Below the pieces are notes generated by a model that ran no database searches, was not told the DNA's origin, and saw nothing but the letters and a program-made list of their open reading frames with translations. DNA of 9,494 nucleotides from HRBIN01 sp038891515. Lineage in GTDB: Archaea > Thermoproteota > Nitrososphaeria_A > Caldarchaeales > Caldarchaeaceae. Below, in pieces: positions 1-5,990 of the stretch. The stretch is from positions 1 through 9,494 of the forward strand of contig JAWAEB010000061.1 of NCBI GenBank assembly GCA_038891515.1. The letters are read 5' to 3'. Each line of letters opens with the position of its first letter. Position 1 is the stretch's first letter. Position numbers and translations under genes: made by a program.

Positions 1-536
1 TGGACCTCCTCCTCGGTTGCCTTGAACCGGTCAAGTCCAAATATCCTCCTCACATAGTCTGCTAAAACCACGACAGCCGCAAGTTCCGTCCCCCCAGCAG
101 CCCTAATCGGCCCAGCGAAATATACTGCGAGGTAACGTGAGCCATCCTCATTCTCTTTTATCTTGACCCCTGAGATGCCCTCCGAGGGCGCTGCCGTGAT
201 GCATGGCGGCGTTAGCACAGCGAGGGCAGTACAGATGGCCTGCTTTATTATCTCGGTGTCGCTGAGCTTTCCCAGTGAGGAGTAGACGATGTCTTCACAG
301 AGCTTGAATGCCATCTCTTCTGGGGTTAGCTGACCCTTGAGGCGATTTATCTTCTCAGCCACACCCTCCGGCCCCACCAGGAGCTCCACCCGCTTCTCCA
401 TGGTATCGGCAAAAACGCTCTCAACCCTGTTAATCGGCGAGTTGGTTCTCTTCCTTACCTCCGAAGCCAATTCATATTCTCTCTCAAGCATCTTGAGGAG
501 TTTTTGACGATACTCATCCATGACTATGTCAGACAT
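1..536 (-). CDS. polC: DNA polymerase D large subunit DP2, N-terminal part (cut by window edge)
   Basis: This is the start of the large, catalytic subunit of the archaeal replicative polymerase PolD. Only 178 residues are present; the family is usually over 1,100 residues, so the catalytic barrels and zinc fingers lie outside the window. What identifies it is the N-terminal DP2 signature: ELLVGPEGVAEKI at about residues 51-63, QAICTALAVLTPPCITAAP at about 99-117, and YLAVYFAGPIRAAGGTE at 135-151 followed by LADYVRR. The reading frame has a TAG directly before the ATG at 536, so translation starts at 536 or at the in-frame ATG at 521. No Shine-Dalgarno is visible, but a TATA-like box sits about 30 bases upstream, so the message is probably near-leaderless. 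It is last in the visible elf1-GGGPS-ATPase-DP2 run. The small subunit DP1 is not here. An intein, common in DP2, cannot be judged from this piece. Confidence 0.95.
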   Translation of the reverse strand, partial: MSDIVMDEYRQKLLKMLEREYELASEVRKRTNSPINRVESVFADTMEKRVELLVGPEGVAEKINRLKGQLTPEEMAFKLCEDIVYSSLGKLSDTEIIKQAICTALAVLTPPCITAAPSEGISGVKIKENEDGSRYLAVYFAGPIRAAGGTELAAVVVLADYVRRIFGLDRFKATEEEV

Positions 537-560
537 CTATCCAATCATGGTTGGCGGGAT

Positions 561-571
561 GGATTTATTGG
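561..571 (-). promoter_or_regulatory. TATA-like box upstream of the PolD DP2 gene
   Basis: On the minus strand this reads CCAATAAATCC, in the 35-base gap between the ATPase stop and the DP2 start. Its centre is about 30 bases from the ATG at 536, the spacing expected if transcription starts only a few bases before the codon. The gap has no Shine-Dalgarno. This is inferred from spacing and base composition only. Confidence 0.4.
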
Positions 572-1345
572 TTATCCGCCTATCTCGGAATGAACTCTGC
601 CGACGGGGCCGACAGCCCTCCTGTAATACTCTTCGAACGGCTCACCTATCACAATCCCCCTATCGGGAGCTATTGTGAAGACATACATAGTGGAGTCCAT
701 GGAGGACCACCTCATTTTTCTCACGTATATAGTCCTCACCAGCATCCCGTTTAACTGCTTCACTCCGAGAACAATAACCCCTGAGGCTAGGAACTCTTCC
801 AGCATGAACCTGCTCATCCTCTTGGAGCCGGTGGGTATGTCCGTTGTCATGAGGGTGGTGACCCCGAACCTCTCCTCGATCATGGTAATGATCTCACGCA
901 GATATTCTCTCACATAGAATTCATCCTTTACCCCCTGTGCCAGTGCGGAGACTGGGTCGAGGACCAGTCTAGAGAATCTTCTGCCCTTTGTTGCGTTATA
1001 GATTGCATCAACGAAGGCTCTGCTCTCCTTGCCATACTTCCTTGCTTCAGCAGCATATATTCTAAGCTCCAGCGGTATGAACCTACCAGTCTCCATGTGG
1101 GCCCAGAAGTTCCATCCTAGTGACTCGGCGCCCCTCAACACACCGTCGATTCTCTCATCTATAGTTACGTAGACGCATGTCTCGTTTTTTGTGAGGCCGT
1201 TGAGGAGGAACTGAAGGGAGAGGATTGTCTTCCCTACCCCTGTCTCACCGGTCACGAGATATGTCCTACCTTTGATGAAGCCCCCGCCGAGCATAGAGTC
1301 CAGACGGGGGTTGCCGGTGGAGACACGCTCACCGACCTCAGTCAT
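572..1345 (-). CDS. KaiC/RadA-like RecA-superfamily ATPase, single domain
   Basis: A 257-residue soluble protein with one RecA/KaiC ATPase domain. The N-terminus has the KaiC-type entry RVSTGNPRLDSMLGGGF (residues 7-23). Walker A is GETGVGKT at 33-40, the acidic pair in YVTIDER (D63, E64) sits where KaiC has its catalytic glutamates, and Walker B is RLVLD at 126-130. The C-terminal KMRWSSMD...YVFTIAPDRGIVI (about 210-233) matches the closing strand of KaiC domains. It lacks the second domain of clock KaiC and the N-terminal HhH domain of RadA, so neither circadian nor recombinase activity should be assumed; archaea carry many such proteins of unknown role. ATP binding is secure, the cellular role is not. 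It lies between GGGP synthase and PolD DP2, with its own TATA box about 25 bases before the ATG, so it can probably be expressed as a leaderless message independently of the upstream genes. Confidence 0.85.
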   Translation of the reverse strand: MTEVGERVSTGNPRLDSMLGGGFIKGRTYLVTGETGVGKTILSLQFLLNGLTKNETCVYVTIDERIDGVLRGAESLGWNFWAHMETGRFIPLELRIYAAEARKYGKESRAFVDAIYNATKGRRFSRLVLDPVSALAQGVKDEFYVREYLREIITMIEERFGVTTLMTTDIPTGSKRMSRFMLEEFLASGVIVLGVKQLNGMLVRTIYVRKMRWSSMDSTMYVFTIAPDRGIVIGEPFEEYYRRAVGPVGRVHSEIGG

Positions 1346-1366
1346 ACGGGTTTTTGGGACGGTCTC

Positions 1367-1374
1367 TAATATAA
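1367..1374 (-). promoter_or_regulatory. TATA box for leaderless transcription of the KaiC-like ATPase
   Basis: The minus strand reads TTATATTA, centred about 25 bases before the A of the ATG at 1345. That is the archaeal TATA-to-start distance, so the transcript would begin at or within a base or two of the start codon. The 41-base gap contains no Shine-Dalgarno, which agrees with leaderless translation. Confidence 0.55.
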
Positions 1375-1386
1375 GTTAGTTGCATT

Positions 1387-2136
1387 CTATGGAGCTAGAT
1401 CCTTTGCAGCTCCTATGAGTGAGGGTAGTAGATAGGGGTCTCTTTCTATTGCTGTCCCAGTCACGACTATGTCGGCACCTGCCCTAGATACTTCTGCGGC
1501 GTCGGCCGCTGATTGGATACCTCCTCCCACAATTACGGGGATGCTGACTGCTTTCTTCACTGCTTTAATAGTGGATGGAGGTAGGGGTTTTGCTGCTCCA
1601 GAGCCGGCCTCAAGGTATAGAAACCTCATCCCGAGATACTGGGCTGCTAGTCCATAGCAGACAGCTATCTCATGGCTGGTCGGAGCCAATGGCAGGGCCC
1701 TCCCCATAGCCGCCACGGTGCTCTCCGAGCCGAACACCAAGTATCCCATCGGTATGGCCTCCAGATTGAAGGATTTCACAGTCAGCGCCCCCTGCAGTTG
1801 GGCCCCAACTATGTAGTACCAGTCCACACTGTTGAGGAGGCTCATGAACCATATCGCATCAGCATACTTGGATATAGATTGAACATTGTTGGGGAATATA
1901 ATTACTGGTAGGACTACCGCCTTCTTCACCTCTTTTATGAAGGTGTCTAGGCTCTCCTGCGAATAAACCGTGGAGCCCCCAACCATTATCGCATCTGAAC
2001 CGCTCCTCTCACAGAAAGATGCATACTCGCCAGCTTTCTCTATGGGAGTGTTGAGGGGGTCGAGCAGTGATATATGTAGAGGGCGGTTGGTCTCAAGTTT
2101 CTCTAAGATGTATCGCTCAACCTTGCCCGGCTTCAA
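1387..2136 (-). CDS. Geranylgeranylglyceryl phosphate synthase (GGGPS)
   Basis: A 249-residue TIM-barrel prenyltransferase. It joins geranylgeranyl diphosphate to sn-glycerol-1-phosphate, the first ether bond of archaeal membrane lipids (EC 2.5.1.41). Family marks in order: HISLLDP (21-27), a metal and substrate region with D26; IMVGGST (50-56); VIIFPNNV (78-85); WFMSLLNS (96-103); YLEAGSGA (174-181); VIVGGGI (201-207) and VVTGTAIE (224-231), the last three forming the phosphate-binding loops. The length and motif set fit the group II/PcrB-like GGGPS family. The start is a TTG at 2136: an in-frame TGA lies seven codons upstream and GAGG sits six bases before it, inside the 3' end of the Elf1 gene, which it overlaps by 20 bases. 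That overlap suggests translational coupling. HepGP synthase (bacterial PcrB) is the related alternative, unlikely in an archaeon. Confidence 0.93.
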   Translation of the reverse strand: MKPGKVERYILEKLETNRPLHISLLDPLNTPIEKAGEYASFCERSGSDAIMVGGSTVYSQESLDTFIKEVKKAVVLPVIIFPNNVQSISKYADAIWFMSLLNSVDWYYIVGAQLQGALTVKSFNLEAIPMGYLVFGSESTVAAMGRALPLAPTSHEIAVCYGLAAQYLGMRFLYLEAGSGAAKPLPPSTIKAVKKAVSIPVIVGGGIQSAADAAEVSRAGADIVVTGTAIERDPYLLPSLIGAAKDLAP

Positions 2137-2374
2137 CCGCTGCCTCGCCCTTGGTCACTTGGTCATACCATCTCGAGTAGGCATCCACAGCCGCATATGA
2201 TGGGTACCAATTCACCTCTGCTGATGCCTTGCAGCTTCCACACACCACGAGCGCCTTGTCCGACCCCTCTTCATGACTTATTGTAACGGCCACGGCGCTG
2301 CATAGGGGGCACGTGAAGATCTTGGGAAGGGGTTTCGGAGCCCTCCTTATTATCCGTCTCCTCCTACGTCCCAT
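2117..2374 (-). CDS. Elf1-like zinc protein (archaeal transcription elongation factor 1 homologue)
   Basis: An 85-residue protein with a very basic start (MGRRRRRIIRRAPKPLPK) followed by a four-cysteine zinc ribbon: C22 and C25 in FTCPLC, C45 and C48 in VVCGSC. After the second pair comes a VDAYSRWYDQV segment (63-73), which matches the Y-x-x-W helix of eukaryotic and archaeal Elf1. In eukaryotes Elf1 travels with RNA polymerase II and helps it pass nucleosomes; in archaea it is assigned by homology only. It is the first gene of the minus-strand run toward GGGPS, the ATPase and PolD. Two TATA-like boxes lie upstream; no Shine-Dalgarno is visible, so a short or absent leader is likely. Confidence 0.85.
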   Translation of the reverse strand: MGRRRRRIIRRAPKPLPKIFTCPLCSAVAVTISHEEGSDKALVVCGSCKASAEVNWYPSYAAVDAYSRWYDQVTKGEAAVEAGQG

Positions 2375-2390
2375 GCTCTGTCAACTGGAA

Positions 2391-2400
2391 ATCCTTAACA
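2391..2400 (-). promoter_or_regulatory. Alternative TATA-like box for the Elf1 gene
   Basis: The minus strand reads TGTTAAGGAT, centred about 22 bases from the Elf1 ATG at 2374. Used as the TATA element it would give a leaderless message. On the plus strand the same bases (ATCCTTAACA) are about 26 bases before the ATG at 2422 and could serve the divergent gene. It is weaker in sequence than the neighbouring TTTATAT box. Confidence 0.25.
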
Positions 2401-2406
2401 AATGGC

Positions 2407-3078
2407 ATGGATATAAATCCGATGTCCGGGAAAGTGGGGAACCAAGCGTTGAATGCTATAGAAGTGGTCATACTCACATCGGATTACAGGCTTGTGAGCC
2501 GTCTCATGGAGGAGGGGAGGAGGAGAGGCTTAAAGATGGTGCACACGGCAGACAGCGACGGTATACCGTTAACCGCCAAAGTGTTGGTTACGAGGAGAGG
2601 TGAGGCAGCGGTCACAGATATAGGTGTTCCCACAGTCTACGCTGACGAGTATGCCAGTGTGAAATCGCTGGTGGATAGGGTTGTAGAAGTGGCTGCTGGT
2701 AGGTGGGGGGGTGGAAAGATAATCATCTCCATAGACCCGGGCAGAACCACCGGAGTTGCATTTATGGTGGGAGACTTGCTGGTGAGGACTGAGAGCTTCA
2801 CCGAGTTGTCAGATTTGGAGAAATGTATCAGGGAGTTTGTCTCAAACCGCAGGGGAATAGCGACCGAGGTGTTGGTGGGCTCCGGCGCTCCCCAGTATAG
2901 GGATAGGGTGTTGGAGATGATAAGGCGTATGCCTGAGCTAGCAGGTACTAGGTTGGAGATTGTTCCTGAAGAGGGAACTTCCAAGATGGGCCTGTCTAGG
3001 AGGGGGCGTCGTGGGAAGGATGAGTATGCTGCAGCCATACTATCCGTAAGGAGGAGACATGTCAAACTTGGTACGTAG
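2407..3078 (+). CDS. Uncharacterised RuvC/YqgF-like (RNase H fold) protein
   Basis: A 223-residue soluble protein of unknown function with two visible parts. Residues about 18-97 form an alternating strand/helix domain (VVILTSDYRLVSRLMEEGRR ... KVLVTRRGE ... VPTVYADEYASVKSLV) that resembles a small Rossmann/receiver-like fold. Residues about 104-214 look like an RNase H-fold domain of RuvC/YqgF type: first strand IIISIDPGRTTGVAF with D110, a VLVGSGAP turn at 155-162 similar to the YqgF strand-turn, and a C-terminal KDEYAAAIL helix (204-212) with acidic D205/E206. The middle acidic residue of RuvC is not evident in its usual place, so nuclease activity is uncertain. Start is uncertain: ATG 2407, ATG 2422, TTG 2449 and GTG 2464 are all in frame and none has a good Shine-Dalgarno. 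Its end overlaps the Clp1-type kinase gene by 20 bases, which suggests a joint job in nucleic acid end processing (inference). Confidence 0.75.
   Translation: MDINPMSGKVGNQALNAIEVVILTSDYRLVSRLMEEGRRRGLKMVHTADSDGIPLTAKVLVTRRGEAAVTDIGVPTVYADEYASVKSLVDRVVEVAAGRWGGGKIIISIDPGRTTGVAFMVGDLLVRTESFTELSDLEKCIREFVSNRRGIATEVLVGSGAPQYRDRVLEMIRRMPELAGTRLEIVPEEGTSKMGLSRRGRRGKDEYAAAILSVRRRHVKLGT
2409..2420. promoter_or_regulatory. Near-palindromic TATA box between divergent genes
   Basis: The plus strand reads GGATATAAATCC, a 12-base near-palindrome (GGAT/ATCC arms) with a TATAAAT core. On the minus strand it gives TTTATAT centred about 40 bases before the Elf1 ATG, predicting a leader of about 15 bases. 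On the plus strand it overlaps the first codons of the longest form of the divergent RuvC-like gene and would only serve that gene if translation starts further in (TTG 2449 or GTG 2464). Confidence 0.45.
3049..3054 (+). promoter_or_regulatory. Shine-Dalgarno of the Clp1-type kinase gene
   Basis: AGGAGG, four bases before the ATG at 3059, lies within the end of the upstream RuvC-like coding region. It is the clearest reason to choose that ATG and supports translational coupling of the two genes. Confidence 0.7.
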
Positions 3079-4186
3079 GGTGGCCGGCGGGAATACACTA
3101 CTAGTAGATGGGCCTGCTTCACTCAAGATAGTCTCTGGCAAAGCCTCAATTCTGGGATGCCCCCTTAAGGTCAACAGGAGCTACCTCATGAGGCCGTGGC
3201 GGCGATACCCAGTCTATGCAGATTCCGACTTTGAAGCAGAGATTAAGTTAGCCGAGATGGGCGCGGCTGATACTGTGGCTGAAAACACTATTAGGCCAGA
3301 CTGGCTGGAGACGATTTCACAGGTGGGGGAAGGGAGCAAAGTTGTGGTAATGGGGGCCTCAGACACTGGAAAGACAGCTCTAGCCACCCTACTAGCCAAT
3401 CGGCTAGTCAAGGGAGGAGGATGCATACTGGCATGCCTAGACCCGGGACAGAGCTATCTCTCCCCACCCACCACAGTTGGAGCCTCAATCCTAGGCGAGC
3501 CCATCTATGACCCGGCCCATGCCAAGCCAGCCGCAATAATCCCAGTGGGCTACGTGTCCCCGCAACAGGAGCCCTATAACCTCCTCAAAGCCGTAGCACG
3601 TTTAGCGGAATGGGCCGGAGGCTCGAGAGCTAATTCGTTGGTAGTGGATATAGATGGGTGGGTGGAGGGCGAAGAGGCTGAGAACCTCAAGTCTAAGCTT
3701 GTAACAATCATCGGACCCACCCATGTCATCTTCATCTCTAAGAGAATCGAATCCATTGAGAGGTGGTGTGTAGACATGGGCTGCAAGTCATTCGAGGTGG
3801 AAAAGCCGGACCATGTTCTTGCGAGGGGGCAGAACGCCAGGAGGGAACTAAGGGCAATGTCATACAGGCGCTTCCTCAGAAATGCCTCGGTGAGGACCAT
3901 ACCCCTGAGGTGGGTCAAGGCTGAAACAGTGCATCAGACCAAGCTAGACCCGGTGACATATGCTATCCAAGTCTCATCCACGCTAGAGGAGGAGAGGGGC
4001 GAAAAAGGGCTTCTCTCATACCTTGCAGGTGATAATGATATTCTCTACAATATAGGGCTACTACAAAGGTACAACTCTGAGAAACAAGCAGTAAAGATTT
4101 ACACAAATATGCTGGGACCGGTAAAAAAGATCCTCCTCGGAAGGGTGCTCCTCACCCCCGATGGCGATGAGTCGGGGTTCATCTAG
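3059..4186 (+). CDS. Clp1/Grc3-family polynucleotide 5'-hydroxyl kinase
   Basis: A 375-residue P-loop kinase expected to phosphorylate 5'-OH ends of RNA and perhaps DNA with ATP, as shown for archaeal Clp1 of Pyrococcus; in eukaryotes the family acts in tRNA splicing, mRNA 3' processing and rRNA maturation. An N-terminal beta-rich domain (1 to about 85) precedes the kinase core. Walker A is GASDTGKT at 99-106. LDPGQSYLSPPTTVG (127-141) is the Clp1/Grc3 signature, where family members read DxGQ...PPxT. VVDIDGWVEG (195-204) carries the Walker-B-like aspartate and the archaeal DxDGW motif. The C-terminal third (about 260-375) is the less conserved family extension. Its start overlaps the RuvC-like gene and has an AGGAGG. 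Its stop shares a CTAG with the convergent GINS gene. The family call is firm; the substrate is inference. Confidence 0.88.
   Translation: MSNLVRRVAGGNTLLVDGPASLKIVSGKASILGCPLKVNRSYLMRPWRRYPVYADSDFEAEIKLAEMGAADTVAENTIRPDWLETISQVGEGSKVVVMGASDTGKTALATLLANRLVKGGGCILACLDPGQSYLSPPTTVGASILGEPIYDPAHAKPAAIIPVGYVSPQQEPYNLLKAVARLAEWAGGSRANSLVVDIDGWVEGEEAENLKSKLVTIIGPTHVIFISKRIESIERWCVDMGCKSFEVEKPDHVLARGQNARRELRAMSYRRFLRNASVRTIPLRWVKAETVHQTKLDPVTYAIQVSSTLEEERGEKGLLSYLAGDNDILYNIGLLQRYNSEKQAVKIYTNMLGPVKKILLGRVLLTPDGDESGFI
4123..4128 (-). terminator. Possible U-tract terminator downstream of the GINS gene
   Basis: The minus strand has six T about 55 bases past the GINS stop, inside the convergent Clp1-type gene. 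Archaeal RNA polymerase can stop at T-rich non-template tracts without a strong hairpin. A single T6 run is weak evidence. Confidence 0.25.
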
Positions 4187-4737
4187 ACTAGACGCACTAG
4201 CTTCACAACGTTTTTGCTGGCTAGGAGGCTTGCGTTCTCTACAGGTATTGTAGCTAAGTCACCCTCGCTGAACGGCCCGTAGCTTACTAGATCCTCACCA
4301 ACAATCTTGGGAAACGACTTTAGGAACACAACCACCTCGTACCTCGACTCCTTTCTATGTTGAAGGAGCTGCAGGTTGGTGAGAATTGTTCTGGTTGTGT
4401 AGGAATGTTCCTGTGCTGCCCTAGTTATGGTGTTGACGTACCTCCTCTCAAAGGGAAGCATGTTCTCGGTGGGTATCTCACTTATCCCAGACCTGATTAT
4501 CTTCCCGAGTCTAAGCCTGAAGAGCGAATCTAGAAGCCTCTGTATCATGATTATCTCAGAGCCTCGTAGGACTGAGTTAATGGACCCCCTCTCAGATAGC
4601 TTCTGCTGTCTCCTAAGGTTGGATACGTGTGAGGATACCTCCTTCAGCATCTCTTCCGGCAACTTGTTAAGCTTCACGGAAGACCGCTCACGCATCCACA
4701 GACTGAGAAGCCTCTCATACACCCCATCCTCAGCCAT
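4183..4737 (-). CDS. GINS complex subunit, Gins51/Gins15 type
   Basis: A 184-residue subunit of GINS, the complex that joins MCM helicase and GAN/Cdc45 in the archaeal CMG-like replicative helicase and touches primase and polymerase. Residues 1 to about 110 form the helical A domain, including LLDSLFRLRLGKIIRS (68-83), which carries the family's R-x-x-KI helix pattern. Residues about 134-184 are the small beta B domain: YEVVVFLKSFPKIVGED, YGPFSEGDLATIP and a hydrophobic end. The A-then-B order marks the Gins51 (Sld5/Psf1-like) class rather than Gins23. It begins four bases after the primase stop, with a GAGAG before the ATG, so it is probably translated by coupling. The same primase-Gins15 pairing is known in Sulfolobus. 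Pairwise identity to known GINS is probably low, as usual, so the neighbour helps the call. Confidence 0.85.
   Translation of the reverse strand: MAEDGVYERLLSLWMRERSSVKLNKLPEEMLKEVSSHVSNLRRQQKLSERGSINSVLRGSEIIMIQRLLDSLFRLRLGKIIRSGISEIPTENMLPFERRYVNTITRAAQEHSYTTRTILTNLQLLQHRKESRYEVVVFLKSFPKIVGEDLVSYGPFSEGDLATIPVENASLLASKNVVKLVRLV
4211..4215 (+). terminator. Possible U-tract terminator downstream of the Clp1-type kinase gene
   Basis: A TTTTT run lies about 25 bases past the kinase stop, within the convergent GINS gene. It is the nearest T tract on the plus strand after that stop. Short, so weak as a terminator on its own. Confidence 0.2.
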
Positions 4738-4741
4738 ACTC

Positions 4742-5986
4742 TCAACGCTCCTTCGCCATTGTCGCTACACCTCTGCAGATTAGATATGTCGCCACATGAG
4801 CGGGCAGAAGCACCTCCTCATCTTGGAAGGGGCCATACCACCCAGAGCCAAGTCTGAACTCAGGAGCATAGATTACGCGTACTCTCGTGGGCTTACGGCT
4901 AGATATGAAAAGCGACTCCTTCAAGGGATCAAAGTCTTCCAGAAGCTCTGGATCGACCACGGATGCCCTGAGTCCAGTCTTACCGTTAAGGGTGTCGGAG
5001 AGTCTGAGGAGTCGGTGGATGTCCGTTGTGACCACACTATCCACATGGGCTCCAGCCTGTCTGATGGCCATGTCGACCAGAGCCATCATAACTGCTTGTC
5101 TCCTAATCTTTGTCCCCCCCAAGAGGTTCCACTTAGGCTTCTCATGCCATAGTGGTGCTACTGATTTTAGAGTATCCACGGCCTTCGGGCCTAGCTTAGC
5201 TGAAAGCTCTGAATGTATCGCAGGGTCACCAGCAACAAGCCGCGATATGAGTACATAGGATTCACGGGCAATCCTGCCCCTCCACCCAGTCTCAGAGTAT
5301 TCAGCTGAGCCATCACCGTCCCCAGCACCCAGGCCCAGTAGCTCAGGCACCAGGTGTGAGCCTGTTACATAATCCACTATCTCCTGCCTAGCATCTCTAC
5401 CCAGCCCCATCACCTCTTCCACACCAATCGACAAGTGGTAGCCCCTGTTCCCGGAGAAGCTAAGTGTCATCTTGTCAAGGGGGATGCCGAAGTCACTCTC
5501 CATAAACTCAAGAAGCTTGAGCATCTCCATCTTGGCGGTGCTTAGGCATGTGTCGCAGACCCACTTAATATCCTGTATCGCACTGGAGCCGCATTTCTCA
5601 CAGATCCTTGATGAGGCCTTAGACCAGCATGAAGTACATAGGCTGAAGTCATGACTCCCCTTGCAAGGAGTTTCGATGTGGTCTGCGTCTATGTCAAAGA
5701 TGAGTTCAGATCCCATCCAGCCTTTCTCCTCCATGGGCGCCTCTGGGTATCGGTATATGGCTGCTGATCTGTAGACATGAGCAGGAGCGTTGTTCTGGAG
5801 TGCCTCCCTAAGCTGGTCAAAGGATCTGTAGCTGAGGTGGCGATTCATTGTTCTTTGGCCGAGTAGCATGTATCCGAACTCTCTTCTCTCCAGCATCGGT
5901 GGGAGATATGGTTTCAGATAATGGGTCTGGTAGTATTCTCTGAAGATTGACTGTACGTAGGCTGCATCTTGCGGGGTGAGGGTCAT
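4742..5986 (-). CDS. priS: DNA primase small (catalytic) subunit PriS
   Basis: The 414-residue catalytic subunit of the archaeo-eukaryotic primase, which makes primers at the replication fork with PriL. The metal-binding aspartates are in ELIFDIDADH (D98, D100). The nucleotide-binding motif is FSGNRGYHL (S178, G182, H184), and the third catalytic segment is TTDIHRLLR (D322). Between the first two lies a zinc region with C108, H112, C117, C120, C129, C132, C144 and C147, the larger cysteine-rich form also seen in other Thermoproteota as I recall. The loop normally read SLHGKTG reads TLNGKTG here, with N334 in place of the nucleotide-contacting histidine. The ATG at 5986 is the first possible start: upstream in frame there is none before a stop near 6034. 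It begins four bases after a small membrane-protein ORF and is followed four bases on by GINS. Identity is secure; the H-to-N change is discussed separately. Confidence 0.95.
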   Translation of the reverse strand: MTLTPQDAAYVQSIFREYYQTHYLKPYLPPMLERREFGYMLLGQRTMNRHLSYRSFDQLREALQNNAPAHVYRSAAIYRYPEAPMEEKGWMGSELIFDIDADHIETPCKGSHDFSLCTSCWSKASSRICEKCGSSAIQDIKWVCDTCLSTAKMEMLKLLEFMESDFGIPLDKMTLSFSGNRGYHLSIGVEEVMGLGRDARQEIVDYVTGSHLVPELLGLGAGDGDGSAEYSETGWRGRIARESYVLISRLVAGDPAIHSELSAKLGPKAVDTLKSVAPLWHEKPKWNLLGGTKIRRQAVMMALVDMAIRQAGAHVDSVVTTDIHRLLRLSDTLNGKTGLRASVVDPELLEDFDPLKESLFISSRKPTRVRVIYAPEFRLGSGWYGPFQDEEVLLPAHVATYLICRGVATMAKER

Positions 5987-5990
5987 CTCC

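Noticed and set aside
551..754. Short plus-strand open frame spanning the gap between PolD and the ATPase
   Set aside because: Mostly antisense to the ATPase C-terminus and with no supporting signal; the gap itself is better explained as a promoter.
572..1345. The ATPase as the RadA recombinase
   Set aside because: There is no N-terminal HhH domain and no polymerisation motif, and the KMRxxxxD closing region fits KaiC-like proteins better.
2637..3122. 161-codon open frame on the minus strand
   Set aside because: It lies antisense to the RuvC-like gene, has low-complexity Ser/Pro/Leu composition, no family motif and no ribosome site; it is a shadow of the coding strand.
4796..5258. Two overlapping plus-strand open frames of about 120 codons
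   Set aside because: Both are antisense to the well-conserved priS, with no recognisable motif.
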